From contig JBEKCS010000095.1 of assembly GCA_050014755.1 (NCBI GenBank), positions 1-9,804 on the forward strand: DNA of 9,804 bases. The letters run 5' to 3'. A program made the position numbers and the translations under genes. The DNA comes from Bog-756 sp050014755. GTDB lineage: Bacteria > Actinomycetota > Acidimicrobiia > Acidimicrobiales > RAAP-2. The number at the start of each line of letters is the position of its first letter. Position 1 is the first letter of the stretch. The notes under the pieces were generated by a model. The model was not told the origin of the DNA, ran no database searches, and worked only from the letters and a program-made list of their open reading frames with translations. Positions 1 to 5,964 of the stretch are shown one piece after another.

Positions 1-93
1 GACCCGGGGTGGACGTTCACCCCCCAGCCGCCCTTCGGCCAGGAGCCCGGCCTCGGGATCGACCGGCCACCCGAGGCCGTGCCCCGGAACTGA
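1..93 (+). CDS. C-terminal end of an unidentified protein (partial)
   Basis: Frame 1 stays open from the left edge to a TGA at 91-93, giving 30 residues that end ...IDRPPEAVPRN. Almost every codon in this stretch ends in G or C, as in the confident genes of the window, which supports real coding on the + strand. The visible tail is rich in Pro and Gly and has no membrane segment or recognisable motif. I do not recognise the family. The gene lies 130 bp upstream of the flavoprotein and on the same strand. It could be a redox partner of that reductase, but nothing visible proves it. The start and most of the protein lie outside the window. Confidence 0.5.
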   Translation, partial: DPGWTFTPQPPFGQEPGLGIDRPPEAVPRN

Positions 94-123
94 GCCGGAG
101 GGGGAGGAACGTCCGGGGGCCAA

Positions 124-144
124 GGTGCCCGGTGCCCGGTGTCC
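124..144 (+). repeat. Three tandem 7-mers GGTGCCC in the leader of the reductase gene
   Basis: GGTGCCC at 124-130 and 131-137 is followed by a one-mismatch copy GGTGTCC at 138-144. They lie in the 130-bp gap (94-223) between the upstream stop codon and the reductase start. The gap also holds a purine-rich Shine-Dalgarno-like run at 96-107 (core GGAGG at 103-107) with no start codon at normal spacing. I see no convincing -35/-10 pair in this gap and no clear terminator hairpin. The repeat may be a simple slippage product. Confidence 0.4.
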
Positions 145-223
145 GTGCGGTCCATCAGCTGTCCAGCTCATCCGACGACCCCGACGACCTTGGCCACTCC
201 CTTCTCCATCCGTGGCATCTACC

Positions 224-1468
224 ATGCCTGGAATGAGCGATCCCGTGTCCACAGACGGAACCGTCGTCATCGTCGGTGCTTCTCTGGCCGGTCTCCGGGC
301 CGCCGAGGAGATTCGTCATGAAGGACATTCCGGCCCGGTGATCATCGTGGGGGAGGAGATCCATGCTCCCTACGACCGACCACCCCTGTCCAAGCAGCTG
401 TTGTCAGGGAAGTGGGAGGTGGAACGGATCCACCATCACGCTCCCGACGCGCTCGACACTCTCGGCTTGGAGTTCCGCCTCGGTCGCCGGGCAACCGCAC
501 TCGACGTGGCCACAAGGACTGTGACCTGTAACGACGATACCGAGCTGGTCTACGACGGGTTGGTCATCGCCACCGGTGCGGCCACTCGCCATCTCCCTGG
601 GACCGAGGCAATGGCCAACGTATGGGAACTCCGGACACTCGACGACTGTCTCGGCATCAAGGCCGACCTGGCTGCTGCTGGTGAACAGCCCCGGCTTATC
701 GTGATCGGCGCCGGATTCATCGGTTCGGAGGTGGCTGCCACCTGTCAGGGCATCGGCGCTCGGGTAACCATGCTCGAGTCGTATCACACGCCTCTGGCCC
801 GGGTGCTGGGCGACAGGATGGGCCAGGTCTGCGCCGATCTCCACCGGGCCAATGGCATGGATCTGCGATGCTCGGTGACCATCGACCATCTCGAGTCCGA
901 TCCCGGCGGCCCGGATCCGGTGACGGTCGTGCTCGATGACGGAACCCGACTTCCGGCTGATGTAGTGGTGGTGGGTATCGGCGTCACCCCGTCGACGGGG
1001 TGGCTCGCCGATTCGGGGTTGACGGTGGACAACGGCGTGAGGTGCGACGGATCGCTGTTCGCCGCCGACCGGGTCGTGGCGGCCGGCGACGTGGCCAACT
1101 GGATGCGTCCCTCGACGGGGATGCCCACCCGGGTGGAGCACTGGACCAATGCGGCCGAAGGTGGTCCGGTCGCCGCTCGCAATCTGCTGGCTGGTACGGG
1201 TGGGTCAACGTCGTACGATCCGGTTCCGTTCTTCTGGTCGGACCAGTACGCGACCAAGATCCAGATGCTCGGGCTTCCGGACCCCGACGATGAGGTGGTC
1301 GTGGTCAGCGGGTCCGGCGAGGAAGGGAAACTGATCGCCCTCTATCGTTCGGGGGACCGTCTCGGCGCGGTGCTGACCCTGAGCCAGCCGGCCAAGCTCA
1401 TGGGCTACCGTCCGCTCTTGGCCGCAGGGGCATCGTTCGACGAGGCATTGGCCCACGCCAGATCCTGA
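224..1468 (+). CDS. FAD/NAD(P)-dependent ferredoxin (rubredoxin) reductase-type oxidoreductase
   Basis: A cytoplasmic flavoprotein that passes electrons from NAD(P)H through FAD to a small iron-sulfur partner, typically a ferredoxin or rubredoxin feeding a P450 or ring-hydroxylating oxygenase. With the ATG at 224 it has 414 residues, normal for the family. Residues 13-23 (TVVIVGASLAG) are the N-terminal FAD Rossmann motif. PYDRPPLSK (49-57) is the family signature, ATGA (116-119) follows the first Rossmann unit, GAGFIG (162-167) is the NAD(P)H-binding motif, and VVAAGDVANW (284-293) binds the FAD ribityl chain. FFWSDQYATKIQMLG (336-350) opens the C-terminal reductase domain. The frame is open back to a GTG at 125, but that extension has many A/T third positions and precedes the FAD motif, so I exclude it. 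An ATG at 233 (411 residues) is an equally good start. Neither ATG has a clear Shine-Dalgarno. No partner ferredoxin or oxygenase is recognisable here. Confidence 0.93.
   Translation: MPGMSDPVSTDGTVVIVGASLAGLRAAEEIRHEGHSGPVIIVGEEIHAPYDRPPLSKQLLSGKWEVERIHHHAPDALDTLGLEFRLGRRATALDVATRTVTCNDDTELVYDGLVIATGAATRHLPGTEAMANVWELRTLDDCLGIKADLAAAGEQPRLIVIGAGFIGSEVAATCQGIGARVTMLESYHTPLARVLGDRMGQVCADLHRANGMDLRCSVTIDHLESDPGGPDPVTVVLDDGTRLPADVVVVGIGVTPSTGWLADSGLTVDNGVRCDGSLFAADRVVAAGDVANWMRPSTGMPTRVEHWTNAAEGGPVAARNLLAGTGGSTSYDPVPFFWSDQYATKIQMLGLPDPDDEVVVVSGSGEEGKLIALYRSGDRLGAVLTLSQPAKLMGYRPLLAAGASFDEALAHARS
1405..1468. other. 64-bp convergent 3' overlap of two coding regions
   Basis: The reductase gene (+) ends with TGA at 1466-1468 and the transglutaminase gene (-) ends with TAG at 1405-1407 (CTA on the + strand). 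The last 20 or so residues of both proteins are therefore encoded by the same DNA on opposite strands. This leaves no intergenic space for a conventional bidirectional terminator between the two convergent units. Confidence 0.85.
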
Positions 1469-3633
1469 CCACCTGATCCCCTGGCCCCACCGGATCCGCC
1501 CGATCGACCGGAACCGCCGGAGTCACCCGATCGTCGCCCCCGACGACGCTTCGGAATACTGCGGAAGTGTCGGGTGAACGCCAGCGCCGAGGCGATCTGG
1601 CCGTTTGTCGGTTCGATGCCGCCATAGGTGTATCGCTCGACCAGGTCGGTCACCGCCACCAGGTTGGCCTCGTGCTCGGGCGCAGCCTCGGCTAGACGCT
1701 GCCCGAAGTCCGACAGGGTCTCGTCGATTCGTCGGGTGCAGCTGATGCGCACTCCACCCCGGGACAGGTCGACCGCCACCTGGTGGGCCCATGTAGCGGG
1801 GCGGCGCCCGCGGTGGCGCCGGACGACGACGATTGCACCGATGACGATGACGGCGAGTGACAGAGGGATCCACGGGAGGCGGGACAGGGCGTGACCGACA
1901 TCGTGGGCCAGTACCGAACCGGGCGCCGGATTGGCCAGCGGCACGGAAGCGGTCGGATCGAAGTTCTGCCAGCCGTAGCCGGGGAACCAGACCTGGACCC
2001 ACGCATGGGCGTCCTTGGCCTCGACGTCGTAGAGGTCGGTGATCGGGTTGTACGAGCCGGGAACGTAGCCGACGGTCTCCCTGGCCGGGATACCGAGGCT
2101 GCGCAGCATCACCACGGTCGCCGTCGAGATCTGCTCGCAGTAGCCGCGTCGGGTGCCGAAGAGGAACGAGTCGACCGCGTCTGCCCCGGCGGGCAGTGGA
2201 GGGATGTCGGTCGTGTAGCTCACGTGTGTGGTCATCCACTCTTCGATCGCCGTCACCTTGTCGTAGGTGTCGGGATTCCCGTTGCCCGGGGTGCCGATTC
2301 CCTTGGTGATCGCCTCCGCGAGCGAGAGGACCCGGGGGTAGGGGTGCGGCAGTTGGAGGTAACGGGCCTCTTCGGCGCTGGGGAGGCTCGGCTCGAAGGT
2401 CGATCCGCTTGCCGGAGGGGCCGTGGCAGCCTGGAGCTGCTGGGAGGTGGCGTCGGTGTCGTCCGAGACCACTGTGTAGATGGTCCCCGGGCCCATCGAG
2501 AGGCTCGAGGTGATGGTGTCGTCGGGCGTGACGTTGACGGAGCGGGCCTCGAGGTACACCCGTTCGGTGTCGTCGGCATGGAACACCAAGTTGGGTCCGC
2601 CGGCGGCCAGGTAGAAGGTCTGGATGTCCTCCTGGCCGGAGGCGAGGTCGGCCACCTGGTCGGGATAGGTCGGGATGGTGAACGGCGAGCCCCCCAAGAG
2701 CTTCTGGGTGCGCGGGCCGGTGACCGGGTTGCCGGACTGAACCCAGGACTGGCCGGTCCACTCGTCGAACGTCTGGCCCACCCAGTAGTTCGGTCGCGTG
2801 GCACGGACGCGCATGACCACCTGGTTGCTGAGCGAGATCCGATCGGCGGTGTCGAGTGACTTGGCAAAGCCCAGGAACCCGCCGACCGCGGTGCGGCCGG
2901 CGGGGTTAGCCGCGTGGGCGGGCAGGGCCCCGCTGCCTTCGGCCAGACCGGTCGGGTTGTCGACCGGGGACGAGTTGGGGGACGACGAGTTGAAGATCAA
3001 CGAGGTCGACACGTGGGGGGCGGGTAGGACCGCCACGGCGACCACCGCCACCATGGCCACCAGAGCGCCGGCGCCGAGGAGCGATGTCCACGGGATGCCG
3101 TCGGTCTCCGACAGCGACTGCCACATGGCGACGAGGCCCCAGACGCAGCAGGCGACCCAGGCCAGGACCCAGACCCCAAGGGCGAGGTCGACCGACTGTG
3201 CGGCGGCCACCGCGATCAGGGCGGTCGATCCGGCCAACGAGTAGGTCACGTCCCGTCGCGAGGGCACGTCGAACGCGTGGGTGGAGAGGACCCAGGCGAA
3301 GAGCACGGCCAACGGCTCCTCGACAGTGGAGATGTCCCCCGGTGTGGCTGTCCGGGTGACGGTGAGGATGAACCAGACGAACCCGCCGATCGCGCACGCG
3401 GCCAGGATCGGTTTCACCCCTGGCCATGGATTGGCCCGGCGCCGGTAGGCGAAGACGTTGCCTACGACGGTGGCGGCGACTGCGAAGAGGGAGATTGAAG
3501 GGCTGAGCTCACCGACCGACCAACACGCCCCGATCCCGATCAGGATCGTCAACACCGAGGCGACCCGGAACGAGATCGAATGCTCGGGCGGCCCGGGCCG
3601 GTTGACCTCGACGAAGCGCTGCCACAGCGTCAT
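1405..3633 (-). CDS. TgpA-like membrane transglutaminase-family protein
   Basis: A 742-residue membrane protein with a transglutaminase/protease-type domain, the usual last member of the MoxR-DUF58-TgpA trio. The N-terminal half has about seven hydrophobic segments (roughly 24-40, 45-63, 74-92, 105-119, 132-147, 149-170, 184-204). A large domain, probably extracytoplasmic, follows (about 205-583). The catalytic triad is visible: Cys499 in RRGYCEQISTA, His543 in DAHAWVQVW and Asp559 in WQNFDPTA. A further membrane segment (about 587-604) is followed by a cytoplasmic DUF4129-like tail (about 635-690, with RYTYGG) and a Gly/Ser/Arg-rich end (701-723). The ATG at 3633 overlaps the stop of the DUF58 gene in ATGA, and only a weak purine stretch precedes it, so coupled translation is likely. 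The intact triad suggests an active peptide- or amide-bond enzyme. The substrate is unknown. Its 3' end overlaps the convergent reductase gene. Confidence 0.92.
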   Translation of the reverse strand: MTLWQRFVEVNRPGPPEHSISFRVASVLTILIGIGACWSVGELSPSISLFAVAATVVGNVFAYRRRANPWPGVKPILAACAIGGFVWFILTVTRTATPGDISTVEEPLAVLFAWVLSTHAFDVPSRRDVTYSLAGSTALIAVAAAQSVDLALGVWVLAWVACCVWGLVAMWQSLSETDGIPWTSLLGAGALVAMVAVVAVAVLPAPHVSTSLIFNSSSPNSSPVDNPTGLAEGSGALPAHAANPAGRTAVGGFLGFAKSLDTADRISLSNQVVMRVRATRPNYWVGQTFDEWTGQSWVQSGNPVTGPRTQKLLGGSPFTIPTYPDQVADLASGQEDIQTFYLAAGGPNLVFHADDTERVYLEARSVNVTPDDTITSSLSMGPGTIYTVVSDDTDATSQQLQAATAPPASGSTFEPSLPSAEEARYLQLPHPYPRVLSLAEAITKGIGTPGNGNPDTYDKVTAIEEWMTTHVSYTTDIPPLPAGADAVDSFLFGTRRGYCEQISTATVVMLRSLGIPARETVGYVPGSYNPITDLYDVEAKDAHAWVQVWFPGYGWQNFDPTASVPLANPAPGSVLAHDVGHALSRLPWIPLSLAVIVIGAIVVVRRHRGRRPATWAHQVAVDLSRGGVRISCTRRIDETLSDFGQRLAEAAPEHEANLVAVTDLVERYTYGGIEPTNGQIASALAFTRHFRSIPKRRRGRRSGDSGGSGRSGGSGGARGSGGQDLAWANASSNDAPAAKSGR

Positions 3634-4751
3634 TCCGGCTCGGCCCTTGCCAGGCGTCTACCGAGTTCCACCTGGTCGGCGACTGGTCGCACGACCCGGC
3701 CACCTTCTTCGTGAGTAGCGAGGACGACCGGCTGGCACCGGGACAGCCAGGTGCTGACTCCTGCCATGACCCGCTCGGCCTCACTCTCGGCCTCCGCAGT
3801 GTCGTGGGAAAGAACCAATTCGACGAATACCGGGTCATCGGTCGGGCGCTCGGACTCGCGGACCATGAGCATGCCGGCGTGGGATGTGGCCGGCCAGTGC
3901 ACGGAGCGGCGGGGATCGCCGGGAGAGTACGGCCGGACCCCCCGGGGCTCTCCGATGCTGGTCGGCACCCGCGGGGCCGCTTCGCCGGAGGAATCGTCGG
4001 CGATGTCGAACGGGCTGCTGGACGCCCCCATCCGCGGAGCGATGTGGACCAGGCGGGGGAGTGGGAGCTCGACCTCCCTCGTCCACCACAGCAGTCCGAA
4101 CGGGGCGCTGGATCCGACTTCGACCACCACGGCATCGAGCACGCCCCGCCGGGCGGGAGTGACCTCGAGCACGACGGAACGGGATCCTCGCTGGCCACCG
4201 CCCGACTGGTGCTCGGGTCCCGCCGGAAAAATGGGCCGCACCCTCACCGGACGGTCCGCTTCGAACGTGAGCTCCACCGGTTGGCCGGCCCGCCCGTCGG
4301 ATGGCGACGACGTGCACGCCAGGTGGGCCAGCTGGGCGGGAACCACCGGGGCGACCAACCCGACCAGCAAGAAGGAGCCAAGGAGGGCGCCCACCGCCTG
4401 AACCCAGCCGGAACCGCTCGAATGGGCGACCCCGGACCAGGCCGTCATCGTGATGATGCTGCCGGCGACCGGGGTGATCCAGCCGACCGGGTGGACCCGT
4501 CGGCGAAGGCGGAGCGTCCTCGGGAGTCGTCGGGATGCGACCCGGGGCCGACGGTTGGGGAGTCCCCACGAGAGCAGGGTGCCGCAAAGGAGGGCGGCGG
4601 CACCGATGGCGATACCGATGGGCACCGACGCCGGTCCGAACAGGGCCCGGGACGCGATGACGCCGACCAGGCCGGCGGCGATACCGACGAGGGCGGCTTG
4701 GAGCGCCCGCCGTTGGGTGGTTCGGCCCAAGACGGCTTCGGCTCTGCTCAC
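3630..4751 (-). CDS. DUF58 domain membrane protein
   Basis: A 373-residue protein of the DUF58 family, the partner normally encoded between MoxR and a TgpA-like transglutaminase. The signature GVRPYSPGDPRRSVHW followed by LMVRE spans residues 271-299. Four hydrophobic stretches lie in the first 140 residues (about 18-36, 43-62, 92-106, 118-138), so it is membrane anchored with the DUF58 region most likely cytoplasmic. The C-terminal part resembles a degenerate von Willebrand A fold (strand VFVELVLS, helix 319-338, then QPVVLAT), but no DxSxS metal-binding motif is visible. I chose the GTG at 4751 because it overlaps the MoxR stop in GTGA. The frame is open far upstream (to 5273), but that part is antisense-like shadow inside moxR. 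No Shine-Dalgarno is seen, which fits translational coupling. Its biochemical role is not known for certain in any family member. Confidence 0.9.
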   Translation of the reverse strand: MSRAEAVLGRTTQRRALQAALVGIAAGLVGVIASRALFGPASVPIGIAIGAAALLCGTLLSWGLPNRRPRVASRRLPRTLRLRRRVHPVGWITPVAGSIITMTAWSGVAHSSGSGWVQAVGALLGSFLLVGLVAPVVPAQLAHLACTSSPSDGRAGQPVELTFEADRPVRVRPIFPAGPEHQSGGGQRGSRSVVLEVTPARRGVLDAVVVEVGSSAPFGLLWWTREVELPLPRLVHIAPRMGASSSPFDIADDSSGEAAPRVPTSIGEPRGVRPYSPGDPRRSVHWPATSHAGMLMVRESERPTDDPVFVELVLSHDTAEAESEAERVMAGVSTWLSRCQPVVLATHEEGGRVVRPVADQVELGRRLARAEPE

Positions 4752-5776
4752 GTCGTGGGTGCAGGGGTGTCGGCGATGATGCGACCGACCAGGGCTGGAC
4801 CGTAGTCGCCGACGCCCTCGGCGATGAGTCGGTGGGACAGGCAGGCGACGGCGACAGCTTGGACGTCTCCGGGGGTGACGTAGGGGCGGCCCACCAGAAC
4901 GGCGTGGGCCTGGGCGGTGCGGAGCAGCGAGATGGCCGCCCGGGGGCTGGCCCCCAGACGTACTGCGCCGGTGGCACGGGTCGCCCGGACCAGCGCCACC
5001 GCGTATTCGGCCACTCCGTGTACGACGTGGACGTCGGCTGTGGCGGCGATGGCCCGTTCCCATCGGGCGGTGTCGGCCACCGGGGTCAGCGAGTCGAGGG
5101 CATACCGTCCTCCGTTGTGGAGGACGAGACGGGTCTCGATCTCGGCGTCCGGATACCCGATGGAGGTGGAGAGCCCGAATCGGTCGAGCTGGCTCTCGGC
5201 CAGTGGGTAGGTGCCCAGTTGGCCGATCGGGTTCTGGGTGCCGATGACCAGGTGGGGTCGGGGCAATGGCCACGACTCCCCGTCGACCGAGACCTGCTGC
5301 TCCTCCATGGACTCGAGCAGGGCCGACTGGGTACGTGGCGGGGTGCGGTTCATCTCGTCGAGGAGCACCACGTTGGCGAACACCGGTCCCGGTCGGAACT
5401 CCCAGGTGGCGGTGTCGGGGGAGTAGACGGTCAACCCGGTGATGTCCGACGGGAGGAGATCGGGATGTCCCTGCACCCGGGAGAGCTCGGCGCCGAGCGC
5501 GGTGGCCAGGGCGCGGGCCAGGACGGTCTTGCCGACACCGGGGACGTCCTCGATCAGGAGATGTGATCCCGACAGCGCTGCGACCACCGCCGTGGTGACG
5601 GCGGCAGGTGTCCCGAGGAGAACGCCGGACAATGCGTCGTGCAGCTCTGTCGCCAGGAGGACGGCGTCGTCGAGCGCCACTCCGCCACCGACCGTGGTGA
5701 CTTCGGGAACCGCGCTCGGGACCACGCCCGGGCCTGGGACCTCCGCCCCACCCAACGTCTCGATGCCGGTGGTCAT
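4748..5776 (-). CDS. moxR: MoxR-family AAA+ ATPase
   Basis: A 342-residue cytoplasmic AAA+ ATPase, typical MoxR length. MoxR proteins are thought to act as chaperones that remodel or activate partners encoded next to them, here the DUF58 and TgpA-like proteins. Walker A is EDVPGVGKT (76-84, Lys83), Walker B is VVLLDEMNR (136-144), sensor 1 is GTQNP (179-183), and ESQLDRF (194-200) carries the arginine-finger region. SPRA (277-280) lies in the C-terminal lid. About 35 poorly conserved residues rich in Gly, Pro and Val precede the domain. The start at 5776 is supported by AGGAG five bases upstream. The same frame runs open to 6976 but that part is a shadow of the kinase gene. The gene is first in its operon and ends in a GTGA overlap with the DUF58 gene. 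Confidence 0.94.
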   Translation of the reverse strand: MTTGIETLGGAEVPGPGVVPSAVPEVTTVGGGVALDDAVLLATELHDALSGVLLGTPAAVTTAVVAALSGSHLLIEDVPGVGKTVLARALATALGAELSRVQGHPDLLPSDITGLTVYSPDTATWEFRPGPVFANVVLLDEMNRTPPRTQSALLESMEEQQVSVDGESWPLPRPHLVIGTQNPIGQLGTYPLAESQLDRFGLSTSIGYPDAEIETRLVLHNGGRYALDSLTPVADTARWERAIAATADVHVVHGVAEYAVALVRATRATGAVRLGASPRAAISLLRTAQAHAVLVGRPYVTPGDVQAVAVACLSHRLIAEGVGDYGPALVGRIIADTPAPTT

Positions 5777-5781
5777 GGGGT

Positions 5782-5786
5782 CTCCT
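5782..5786 (-). promoter_or_regulatory. Shine-Dalgarno of moxR
   Basis: AGGAG on the minus strand, five bases before the ATG at 5776. It decides the moxR start against the long upstream open frame. It is the only strong Shine-Dalgarno at correct spacing seen before any complete gene of the window. Confidence 0.8.
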
Positions 5787-5792
5787 GCTTCC

Positions 5793-5806
5793 CCGGCCTC
5801 AGCCGG
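5793..5806 (-). promoter_or_regulatory. Small hairpin in the moxR leader
   Basis: Minus strand CCGGC-TGAG-GCCGG can form a 5-bp, all G-C stem with a 4-base loop ending six bases before the Shine-Dalgarno. No T-run follows, so it is not an intrinsic terminator. It could affect access to the ribosome binding site, but in such G+C-rich DNA it may be chance. Confidence 0.3.
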
Positions 5807-5846
5807 TGGGATCGGCGGGTGCGCCGCGGGCGCGCCAGACGCCCCT

Positions 5847-5860
5847 CGTACAAGTGTACG
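5847..5860. promoter_or_regulatory. Palindrome CGTACA-AG-TGTACG, probable operator
   Basis: A perfect inverted repeat with 6-bp arms around a 2-bp centre. It contains the predicted -10 hexamer of the moxR operon, a position where a bound regulator would block RNA polymerase. A/T-containing palindromes stand out in this G+C-rich window. The regulator is unknown. Confidence 0.5.
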
Positions 5861-5882
5861 TGGGGCAATTGTGACTCCACAA
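5853..5882 (-). promoter_or_regulatory. Predicted promoter of the moxR-DUF58-tgpA operon
   Basis: On the minus strand a -35-like TTGTGG (5877-5882) is followed after 18 bp by TACACT (5853-5858), a fair match to the TANNNT -10 of housekeeping actinobacterial promoters. Transcription would begin near 5845, leaving a leader of about 70 bases before the moxR ATG. The -35 match is only moderate (TTG conserved), which would suit dependence on an activator. This is the least G+C-rich patch of the intergenic region. Confidence 0.5.
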
Positions 5883-5883
5883 T
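5868..5883. promoter_or_regulatory. Inverted repeat ATTGTG-ACTC-CACAAT
   Basis: Perfect 6-bp arms around a 4-bp centre, overlapping the predicted -35 and spacer. The TGTGA half resembles a Crp/Fnr half-site, but the spacing between halves is four bases shorter than in the TGTGA-N6-TCACA consensus, so I do not assign it to that family. Confidence 0.45.
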
Positions 5884-5902
5884 GCACGGAACAATGCACG
5901 GA
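5879..5902. repeat. Perfect tandem 12-mer upstream of the moxR promoter
   Basis: ACAATGCACGGA occurs twice with no gap (5879-5890 and 5891-5902), which reads TCCGTGCATTGT twice on the minus strand. It touches the predicted -35 and extends just upstream of it for the minus-strand promoter, a common place for activator sites. A 12-bp period puts both copies on nearly the same face of the helix. Confidence 0.6.
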
Positions 5903-5964
5903 GCCGGCCCGCGGCCCGCCCCCGACCTTCGCAGGGAGCGGTGACTGAAGGGGTGGACGGCCGA

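Noticed and set aside
125..223. N-terminal extension of the reductase from GTG 125
   Set aside because: About half of its codons end in A or T, unlike the rest of the gene, and the family begins a few residues before the GASLAG motif.
1891..2859. Long + strand open frame (322 codons) opposite the transglutaminase gene
   Set aside because: It lies wholly antisense to a gene with an intact catalytic triad, is rich in Gly, Arg and Val, and has no recognisable motif. Such frames are expected in G+C-rich DNA.
3711..4805. Long + strand open frame (364 codons) opposite the DUF58 gene
   Set aside because: Low-complexity Gly/Arg/Asp composition, no domain, fully antisense to a conserved family member.
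5868..5883. Crp/Fnr-type binding site
   Set aside because: Half-site resembles TGTGA but the distance between the halves is too short for the TGTGA-N6-TCACA consensus.
5895..5964. Intrinsic terminator after the kinase gene
   Set aside because: Only a 4-bp G/C stem (GGCC-CGC-GGCC) is present and no T-run follows on the minus strand.
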